Below are positions 56,351 through 64,000 of a stretch of 64,000 nt of DNA, piece after piece. The stretch is from NCBI GenBank assembly GCA_003194525.1, contig NBIV01000007.1, forward strand, positions 248,001-312,000. Reading direction: 5' to 3'. The translations under genes and the position numbers were made by a program. The stretch is from Gracilariopsis chorda. Taxonomy: Eukaryota > Rhodophyta > Florideophyceae > Gracilariales > Gracilariaceae. Below the pieces are notes generated by a model. That model saw only the letters and a list, made by a program, of their open reading frames with translations. It made no database searches and was not told the origin of the DNA. How positions within the stretch are numbered: the stretch's first letter is position 1; each line of letters begins with the position of its first letter.

Positions 56351-58071
56351 CTAAACTTTTGCCTCAACTCAAAGCTCGTCGTGCCCCCCCCCCGCCCCCC
56401 GCCCTCGCACCGCCGCGAGCCGCCCGCCGTCAGCCCCGGGCAGATTAGTAGTGGATGAGCTTCTGTATTAAATACCCATTCGTCAAGTCGTAACTCCTGC
56501 TCCTCCCCGAATATCAGAAACATGTACTTGAACGTCTCCGCAATCAAGAACGAGTGCATCACGTCCACGTGCCGCGGCTGTCGCCTTTTCGCGTTCCGAA
56601 TCGCCGCGTAGCCCCCGCTCTCAACCTTGCAGTGCCGCTCAATGCCCTCGAAAATCTCCCACGCGTACCGCCTATACTTGTCCTCCCCGCTGTGCCTGTA
56701 CATGTAGAAAAACGCTTCAACCGCTTCGGGGCGCAGCTCGTACCCGCCCGTCATGCGCCATTCGTCGTTTGCGCCCAGTCGAATGTGCTCGCCTGCAAGC
56801 CCGCTGGGCGACTTGGCGTACATTTTGTAGCACGTTTCAGTCAGCTGTGTAGCCACCCATTCCCACCGCCGCCGTCGTTCCGCCTCTTTCTCGCCCAGCC
56901 CGCGCATGCCCAGCACAATCATCCCCGGGATGTAGCACGCAAAGTGATCCATCTTCTTCTGAAACTGCACCGTTCCGTTCTGCGATACCACCACGTCCAT
57001 CACGATCACGTCGCCGTGCTTGGATTCATACGTTGCTAGCTCCACCATGCTGTCCACCACCCGTTTGAATCGGCCCCATTGTCGATCCTCTTTCATTCCG
57101 CCTTGAATCCATGTCTTCACCAGGTATTCAAAGTAACTGTCTGCGGGCGCTCCCAGCGTCACCAGGTTCGTCGAGTACCGCCCGGTGCTTCGAGACATTG
57201 AAAACGGCAGTAACGCGTCGTGTGGAGCTTGTAATCTACCCACAACGCTTTGTGCATCTTGCAACACTTCAATCACGCGTTCGGATGCATTTCGCAACAC
57301 GTGCGATACGCTCGCTTTGGAGTGGTGCGAAAGCGCGCGGAATTCCAGTTGTATGGAACCCACCTCGGCTAGATACAGACTGTCTCCCAACTGCTCGTGG
57401 TTCTCGCATACGCCCGGCCGGTTCAAATGGCATCTTGGCCACGGTAGTCCGTACGTGCTGTCAAAACTGGACGCGAGACGAACAGCAAGTTCTTCCGCCT
57501 TTCTCAGAAACATCACGTCTCCGGACAGATGATACATGGATAACAACCCGCCCAAGTTTCGTATCACCGTTTCAAACACTATCACACGACCGACCTTGGA
57601 AAAGTCTAGATGCTGTTCAACCCAGTTGCGTGCGCGTTCGTAGCGCCCTTCAAGCCCGCCCATGATGTACAGCGTGCTTAGAGAATCGATTATGGTCGTC
57701 GCTAGATGAGGGGAGAATGAATCTTGACCTTGTCTGGAGAGCGGCAAAAGTTCATCGTATCCCCACGCATGTCGTTCGTATGCATCCCATGCATGGCGTA
57801 CCGCCTCTTTTATTAGCTCCCTTTTTTCGCCGTTGACGCCTTTTGCGGTAAAGGGGCGAAAACTTCCCGGCGGGATGGATGTGTGGCCGGAACAATGTTC
57901 GAAGGAGGATGCAGAGGGCTTGTGTTCGAGGTAGTTAATCGCTAGTCTTGTTAGGTTTGGTGCTGGCGGTGCACAGCCTGTTGTTTGGCACGTTAGTTGA
58001 AGGAGGAGGATGGTAAGGAGAAGCGGAATTGAAAGGTTTCGAGTTTGGTACGGTGAATGCGCCGCCTTCAT
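56347..58071 (-). CDS. GH47 class I alpha-1,2-mannosidase
   Basis: 574 residues, a type II membrane or secreted glycosidase of the ER/Golgi that trims mannose from N-glycans. Residues 14-29 are a hydrophobic anchor. Family motifs in order: HAWDAYERHAWGYDELLPLS (93-112), IIDSLSTLYIMGG (127-139), VFETVIRNLGGLLSMY with Glu167, GAPADSYFEYLVK with Asp311, the conserved disulfide partners Cys379 (FACYIPGM) and Cys414 (ETCYKMY), ELRPEAVEAFFYMYR with Glu449, and the calcium-site ending EWVFNTEAHPLL. Glu167, Asp311 and Glu449 sit where the catalytic acids of the family lie. The tail after residue 545 is Gly/Arg-rich and atypical. Whether it acts in glycan processing or in ER quality control (EDEM) is not decided; the motifs fit processing enzymes better. 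Confidence 0.9.
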   Translation of the reverse strand: MKAAHSPYQTRNLSIPLLLTILLLQLTCQTTGCAPPAPNLTRLAINYLEHKPSASSFEHCSGHTSIPPGSFRPFTAKGVNGEKRELIKEAVRHAWDAYERHAWGYDELLPLSRQGQDSFSPHLATTIIDSLSTLYIMGGLEGRYERARNWVEQHLDFSKVGRVIVFETVIRNLGGLLSMYHLSGDVMFLRKAEELAVRLASSFDSTYGLPWPRCHLNRPGVCENHEQLGDSLYLAEVGSIQLEFRALSHHSKASVSHVLRNASERVIEVLQDAQSVVGRLQAPHDALLPFSMSRSTGRYSTNLVTLGAPADSYFEYLVKTWIQGGMKEDRQWGRFKRVVDSMVELATYESKHGDVIVMDVVVSQNGTVQFQKKMDHFACYIPGMIVLGMRGLGEKEAERRRRWEWVATQLTETCYKMYAKSPSGLAGEHIRLGANDEWRMTGGYELRPEAVEAFFYMYRHSGEDKYRRYAWEIFEGIERHCKVESGGYAAIRNAKRRQPRHVDVMHSFLIAETFKYMFLIFGEEQELRLDEWVFNTEAHPLLICPGLTAGGSRRCEGGGRGGGTTSFELRQKFS

Positions 58072-59047
58072 ACTGGGCCTGGTCTGTGTGTGCGATCACG
58101 TGCTCTTCGGTGCTGAAAAGAGTGGCGTGCTCCTATATCTAGTTTCTCGTGTGGGTGGTCTTGGCGGCGAGCTTCCCAAACTGTGGCTGCAGTGCGAAAG
58201 GGATATGCAAATAAATATATATTTTGAAAGGCGCGAGACTGTCTGCATCAACCAAGGGTGAACGGTCCCAGTACAGTATATGGGCGAAAATCCGGCTCGG
58301 ATGCCCGCCTTCGGTCTCCATCATCACTATCTATCGATTGCCGCGGCGTGGATAGATATTGCGTGGTCACCGGCGGCGACCACACAACCGGCGATTCGCC
58401 GTGCACTCTTGGTACACCAAGACAGACCGCCCGATACTTTCAGAGAAGAAATCGCTCCAACTTGTGCAAGGGTCTGAGGGAAGGGAGAGAATTCATTCCA
58501 TGAGTGAACCAGAGCAATGCATGACTTTGCCACAAGCAAGCTCCTCAAGGCATTCCCGCCCACTTCTCGAATCGTAATCAGGTCTTTGTTCTTAAACACG
58601 TCTTCCACGAACGCGCTAGATCCCTCCAACGATATTATACTTGGGCCGGTACTCACTACGTGATCGTTGCTGAACCTAACCTAAATTTCAAACACGGTTT
58701 AGAGAACACGCTTCTCGAGAAAATATACAAAGCATTCGGGGACAGACTTCGAGCCGAATGGAGGAATCGTTGGCTAACTGTATGACGGGTCTTTGGTCGT
58801 ATCTTGAGAAAGATCATTCAGAGCGGCAAGCGAAGGGCACACCCCCTCATGGAACGCATTGGAGTATCAGACTACGACCACACAGAAGCGCACAAACTGA
58901 AAGCGAGTGATGGTACTATCCATGCGATAGCCAGCGAAACAAAGGACGACAAAGGCTTGCAGCCCTTCGAAAACACATTTCCCAGATACTGAAAAGCATC
59001 TTCGATACTTTTCAGTATCAGAGATTCAAGTCTTGTAAAGAATTACT
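58072..59047. other. Spacer upstream of the mannosidase gene
   Basis: The first few hundred bases should hold the mannosidase promoter (minus strand). The rest has only short frames; 58,804-58,992 (plus strand) encodes a hydrophilic stretch (SDYDHTEAHKLKASDG) that might be an upstream piece of the kinase-like remnant that follows. Nothing can be assigned with confidence. Confidence 0.35.
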
Positions 59048-59589
59048 ATGTTCGTATTTCGCGTCAACATTCATGGGCAAGAGTACTGCGTCAAGGAAGG
59101 GCCAGAATGGATCTCTTGTTCGGCGGAAAAGCTGCAAAAGGCTCTCAACGTTACCCCTCATCTTGAGGAGATGGTGGTCAACAGAGATGTTAAGATTCTA
59201 AGTGTGGAAACGATGTGGAAGAACAGATCTCAAATGCCGTGCAACCTCTGCACAAGCGCGGCATAGTTTGGGGAGACGCTAAGCAGGACAATATTCTTAT
59301 TAAGAATGCCAACAGTGAAGCCACGCTGATTGGTTTCAACGGGACTGCACAACAAACGGGGCTCGATGAACATCTTGATGACACCAAAGAAGTCGATTTG
59401 CAGCCACTTGAACGAATTCTTCGCTACATTGATAAGAAGCATACATCTGTTGATGGATGTTACTTGTGCTACCGGTTTTTCGTTCGCCACTATGATGAAA
59501 TTGCTACATATGCTGCACTATCGATCCTTCCAGTGTCCTGGTCGCGGCACTTTCCATTCAGCTCGGTGGTCTCGCATTCCGTCACATAA
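59048..59589 (+). pseudogene. Protein-kinase-like fragment, frameshifted
   Basis: Two overlapping plus-strand frames. The first (59,048-59,266) has VFRVNIHGQEYCVKEGPEW, where the Lys could be the ATP-binding Lys of a kinase N-lobe. The second (59,215-59,589) has LHKRGIVWGDAKQDNILI, a good match to a kinase catalytic loop (H/W-G-D-x-K-x-x-N), followed by TLIGFNGTA where the metal-binding D-F-G should stand; here the Asp is lost. A frameshift and a missing catalytic residue indicate a pseudogene or an inactive kinase-like protein. No intron signals were verified. Confidence 0.42.
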
Positions 59590-60903
59590 TAGGATTCCAC
59601 TGTCTCTCATCAGTGGGAAGCTGAATACAACCATAATGGGGAAATGATCGTTTGTGTACTGAGTCCATTTCATCCGTCGTTTAAAGCACTCACAAGCAAA
59701 ACCCCTGCATCAACGACCCTGTCATCACCATGACATTTCTGCTTCCTCATGATCGATATCTCGATTTCACATGAAACCTTTCCCTTCCGAAGCACATCGT
59801 CCGACACGCCACGAGGTCACTGTCGCACAATCTCTCATGCCCACACTCTTTTCCTGCCGGTTTCGAAAAGACGAACAAACCTGGGCGCACGTAGGGTTAT
59901 GTTTTATCTGGCGCTTCTTGTCTCAGGCGTCTACATGACATGGCTACGCTGCTCACATTCCTCACACTATGCTTTGAACGTATGCCCAAAAACATCACGC
60001 TATCTACTTATCAAGTTCCTATGTATGTAAGTATGTTTACGAGCGAACGCTACTAATTCCGAAAGCGTGGTAGGAGCTCTTATCAAACAACTCCTCTCTC
60101 CACAAGAGTTCCAACACCCTACCTGGCCTTTTCTTCAATACTGCTGCCACTCCAAGCCCCTGTCTTTCTCTTATAGACGGGAAAGCATCACGTCTGGACT
60201 TGATCCGCCTTCATAAGGTGTGCCTGACTTCCCTTTCGATGGGTAGAGGAAGCGAAAGGGACTCGCAATTGGGTCTCTAAGAAAGATCAAGCTCTTATAC
60301 AGACACGGTTTTGCACTGCGTCGTCTCTTCGTTGTTTTGTTTTCGCTCGCTAGTACAATTCCGAGAACCCATCAGGCACATGCGATCCGCCTTCACGTGG
60401 TGTGTCTGTCTTCCCTTTAGCTAAGGAAGAGGAACGGATCTGCGGCTGGGTCTCCAACGGAGACCGGCATGTTTCAGAGCTGGTTCACCTCGTGAGAGAG
60501 CGCTACGTCCATATGAAGCGCTCTGCGCTAAGTATGAATTAACCTAGCGTACCCGTAGAAGAGAGAGAGAGAGAGAGAGAACCCAGCACTAGTATTGGGG
60601 CGCTAATCTCTACTAAACGAAGATCAATTTCGGCAACAGTCGCGCTCGTTCATTCATGTGATATTTCACCGATTCACTTCCACAGTTTCCCAAGGGAAAC
60701 TTAACTGCCACGGCAGGGTGAATAATGTCTTGTACGTATCTATGAACAGATACACTGTTCTAGTGTTCTATTGTATCGATTAACTCCTAGACGATGGGCT
60801 GCGTCACGGGTTATCACGACTACGTACAGTGTTGGTTCACAAACTTTCGTTGTGCTTATCTGATTGTACAGTCTAGTCCGCTGTACCTTATCCCCGTTCT
60901 CAT
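59590..60903. other. Non-coding, with two diverged copies of a short repeat and a GA run
   Basis: Two related segments, about 60,198-60,290 and 60,377-60,470, share blocks such as tgatccgccttcataaggtg / gcgatccgccttcacgtggt, each followed by tgtctgacttccc-like sequence and gggtctc. A (ga)10 run lies at 60,561-60,580. No gene recognised. Confidence 0.4.
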
Positions 60904-61078
60904 GGGGTGATGAGATTTCATCACCCCAATTTGAGGGTAGAATTGGGTGATACGGTCCCACGTCACCCTTCCAGGGTGAGTGAGTCCCACAGCGCGGTGA
61001 GGTTCACCCATTATTGGGTTGGTATCACCCCACCCCTCACCCACCGCGACCTGAACCTCACTGCGTGGGACCGCATCA
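60904..61078. repeat. Foldback element with nested perfect hairpin
   Basis: ggggtgatga and tcatcacccc (60,904-60,927) form a perfect 10-bp stem with a 4-nt loop. Overlapping it, atcaccccaatt pairs with aattgggtgat (60,920-60,951). A larger pair, tgatacggtcccacg (60,948-60,962) and cgtgggaccgcatca (61,064-61,078), closes a loop of about 100 bp with one mismatch, and the loop itself is rich in gggtga/tcaccc motifs. It resembles a small foldback or MITE-type element; no target duplication was identified. Confidence 0.5.
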
Positions 61079-61665
61079 TTCCTTGCTGATGAGATCACAA
61101 TTTTCGGTGTACATTGCCGTTCATTGTAAGGAACGCTTCAAAGCGCTGTTTCCCCCTGATACCTAACGTTTCTTACAGACCCATTCTTTCCATTTATCAC
61201 CAAAGCACCAGCGGAGACACAACTGCGGAAATTAAGAAAGAAAACCACGAATAGGTATTCAAATTACCACCTCACGTTCACATTAGAGCGTTAGATTGAG
61301 GCAGTTAGAAGTACACGATAACATCTAGAGTTCGTAAACCTTCCAACGTTTGCCTTCGGTCGTCTCAGAATTGCCTACGATTGCAGTGCTTTACCGTTCA
61401 GCTTCTCAAGCTCATCATCGAGTATCTCTGCTCGTAGTAAGATTGGTTCCGAATGCCACTTTGGCCAACAATGAGAACAAATTGCTTGCTTGCAAACGCT
61501 ACACCACAGTTTTTGACGACCTCCATCTTTGCTTCTGAACGCCTTTCCGTTCTTCTTAATTGTTCAAATTTACAAGCAAAGGGAACAGTATATGTTTTTT
61601 CCTTTCACTTTTCTATGCAAATCTTTGCTTCCAAGTCTTCGCTTCTTGTCTTCTTCATGGGACTG

Positions 61666-63690
61666 TCAGTGGCCAACCGCAGTAAGAATACAAATAATCT
61701 CGTTCTTAATCTTTGCTTGAAGGCTCTCAACCGTTGCAGACATGAGGCAAGACACAGCGTGCTCTTGCTGATCGGGGTTGGGCGTACAAATTACTTGCAG
61801 ATTCAAAGAATGGCACATTAAACTCAGTTTGGACATAAGGTTTTGATTTGTCTCATTCTCGCCTGTCGGAAATGGGACAAGCCTATTGTATATTTGTTTC
61901 CCACTGACAAAGTAGGAAAGTGCTTCAATGCTATCTTCATGATCCTTCGCTACGCAACGCAAAAAATTTTGAGATGTGCACGACGTGAATTGAAAGGCTG
62001 GGCCCAAAAATCAGCCCGGGTCCTGAGATTGCAGTAATGTTATCTCCTCAACACTAGCAAGTGCTTGGAGTACTTTTATTCTCGGTGCCATACCGCTGAC
62101 AACATTCTCAAGGTTTCCTGCGTGTGCTGATTGTAAAACAGAACGATCGTTGAACAAGTGAAACTTTTCCCTTTGGGCTGATGTTTGCTGATGTTCATGA
62201 CCAGATTTTGGAATCAAAGTGAACTGGGTAGCAGAGAAAAGGCGACCGCTTTTATAAAACATGGCTACAACACGACCACTAACGCTCTCGCGATACATCA
62301 CTGCTTCCACACGTCTTCCGGACAATTTGTTCGGTTTTGTTCGTGCGCTGTATATCGCTATTCAACTGCGTCTACTTACAACCATCCCTTTGTGTAGTTT
62401 TTGCAAAAAATCATCCCCAATAACAAAGAGATAGTCTAAACTCCTTTTTTGCCGTCCCAATTCCCGTTGCACCGATGGGATCATTACTTTAATCGATAAA
62501 TCCTTTCGACTCATTGCCTCTGTCAAAAGCAAACAATGTTTCTGTCATGTGTCTCACAGGACCTGCAGTAGAACATCTTCAATGAGCCGGATCAATCATT
62601 TACATATATTTGTTACTTTCTCCCCCGGTCTCAAGTAGAGATTTGTCAAAGCGACAGAATTCAAGGCTCAACACGTTGTATTATTGACAGGACCAAGCGT
62701 CTTATACGGATTGTTGACGTGGAATATTGTGGTCAGTTTTGCAACTGCCTTTGATCGCAATCGCTGGTAGTCTTCATCAAGACTATAGATTGTAGCGCCT
62801 GAACCATAACATAACACCCGATTTAGAGCAGCCAACACATCCTCGAGTTCTGTTATCATTGCGTTTGCCCTCTGAAGAAGATTGGACGATCCTTCTCCGA
62901 AATCCTCAACCCTTTGTCTCCTGCCCTGCGTACACGACAATGCTGACCATACATCACAGTACCAATTACCTAACATATTCATTTGACAAGATATTCTTGT
63001 TTCGCTTCGCCGTAATTGTCCCTACAGTTGATGAATAAGATGCAGCTAATACGTGTAAAATGAGAATACCTTTGAATTCAAAGGCTGTGCTCGGATTCTT
63101 ATTCTTGAGTTTTATAACTCGATTAACATTTGATATGATCTTCATAAAGACATTTTTGGGCAAGCAAACATCCAATAAATCCATTTTAATCAAGTTTGTC
63201 TCAGTAATAAGGTCCTTTGTGCCAAAACTTTCTCTAATTTCTCGTGTTACTTTTCGTAGAATGAAATTGGTCTCCGAAACAAACTTCTTTTCAAGCCGTT
63301 TGTTAGTACCGTCTATTTCAATCTACAAAGATTGAAACGGAGAAAAATAATTCCACTATTTAAGCTCCCCTGTTCTTGCAAGTAGTTTTCGATCTCCTTT
63401 GCACATACTACTGGACACATTTGCAACATAATTACAGTATTCGAATGTATCGTCTATCAGTGCATCAATAGCATCATTGAAAAGTGAAGACCAAATGTTT
63501 TCTACGGCTATCTGGCGAGCATCATTTGCGTTGGAAATGCCCAGTTGATTTTGTCTAGGTACCTTTCTGATACGATTTTCAACACGTAGTACATATAGCT
63601 CTTGCTCTAGAATGTGCGATTGATTTTTTACGTTTGTTGTTGAAATACTCTTTGTACAATTGGTTCGAGTACTGCTGTCTTCTGTGTCAT
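61666..63690 (-). pseudogene. Broken coding region of unknown identity (possibly with introns)
   Basis: A chain of minus-strand protein-like frames. 63,690-63,355 has no ATG and includes ILEQELYVLRVENRIRKV and WSSLFNDAIDALIDDTFEY. 63,310-62,966 includes RLEKKFVSETNFILRKVTRE and MDLLDVCLPKNVFMKIISN. 62,982-62,668 includes NLLQRANAMITELEDVLAAL; then come 62,325-62,011 and 62,007-61,666. A pyrimidine tract ending tttgtag precedes the second piece and could be a splice acceptor, but a donor with matching phase was not found. It may be an intron-bearing host gene, a decayed one, or a transposon gene. I do not recognise the product. Confidence 0.33.
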
Positions 63691-64000
63691 GAAAAATGAA
63701 GAGAGAATCGTCTGGCTCACCATTTCAAGCAAACGTAAACAATCATATCACATTCTGCGGATTGATAAAATTTGTGACTGGAGACACGCTGGCCACCAGT
63801 TGGGACGTGGTTTTCAGTCCACTCGTCCCGACTGGAGGCACCAAATAAATGACCTCGCTGATCTCCCTGCGTTCACGAGAATGAGGGGAGAGGGCAGACA
63901 GTGAGAAGCCACAAAGCTACACACAGCAACATGGTAGCATCGCATGCGGTTATCGATAACACCGTCGACGCGAAAAAGGCGTATCGAAAACAATATTGAA
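63691..64000. other. Right edge, nothing assigned
   Basis: Only a short plus-strand frame (63,689-63,904) without recognisable motif. If the minus-strand gene to the left is real, its upstream part or promoter would be here. Confidence 0.3.

Overview
This is eukaryotic DNA, most probably from a red alga. The organism is an inference, not a reading. It rests on compact, apparently intron-free genes packed tail-to-tail and head-to-head (52.3-58.1 kb), one of which starts with a plastid-transit-like leader (Met-Ala-Phe-Val...), set in large tracts of decayed transposable elements (Ty3/gypsy, a tyrosine-recombinase retrotransposon, hAT, Helitron). A florideophyte of the Chondrus type would fit; another intron-poor alga cannot be excluded.

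Layout. 1-12.49 kb is a graveyard of degenerate elements. It holds a Ty3/gypsy integrase core on the minus strand, a Ty3/gypsy integrase tail with chromodomain on the plus strand, an unassigned gag-like reading region on the minus strand, a DIRS-order retrotransposon (gag-like, RT, RNase H, tyrosine recombinase; 9.95 down to 6.35 kb, minus strand) and a small hAT transposase remnant. 12,495-51,320 (38.8 kb) is one uninterrupted block of a single Helitron family, every unit on the minus strand. 52.3-58.1 kb is a host gene island: a GNAT-glyoxalase fusion, a Dgk1/SEC59-type lipid kinase, a THAQKYF MYB factor, a small secreted Cys-rich protein and a GH47 alpha-mannosidase. 58.1-64 kb is mostly low-complexity or decayed sequence with a kinase-like fragment, a foldback element and a broken coding region of unknown identity.

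The centrepiece is the Helitron block. It contains three near-full-length Rep-helicase elements (A 15,313-21,976; B 26,705-33,225; C 43,394-50,016), three internal-deletion derivatives with one identical deletion junction (D, E, F), one truncated leader fragment, and 29 short non-autonomous units of about 430-471 bp. Successive units abut exactly: the 3' end of one (…CTTG) is joined to the 5' end of the next (TCTC…) with nothing between. The outer edges lie between an A and a T, the Helitron target dinucleotide. The block therefore reads as one head-to-tail Helitron-derived satellite occupying a single insertion site. Short units share with the autonomous elements about 170 bp at the 5' end (an inverted repeat plus a CAG tract) and about 45 bp at the 3' end (a hairpin 5 nt before CTTG). 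The hairpin's outermost pair differs between the two classes by a compensatory change (G-C versus A-T). All three Rep-helicase genes are broken, and B and C share the same lesions, so C and B arose by duplication of a roughly 7.7-kb segment. D-E-F form a higher-order repeat of about 3.25-3.28 kb.

Limits: no alignment or database search was possible. Domain calls come from recognising motifs in translated sequence. Unit boundaries come from reading the junctions base by base. In a block this repetitive, assembly collapse or mis-joining is possible.
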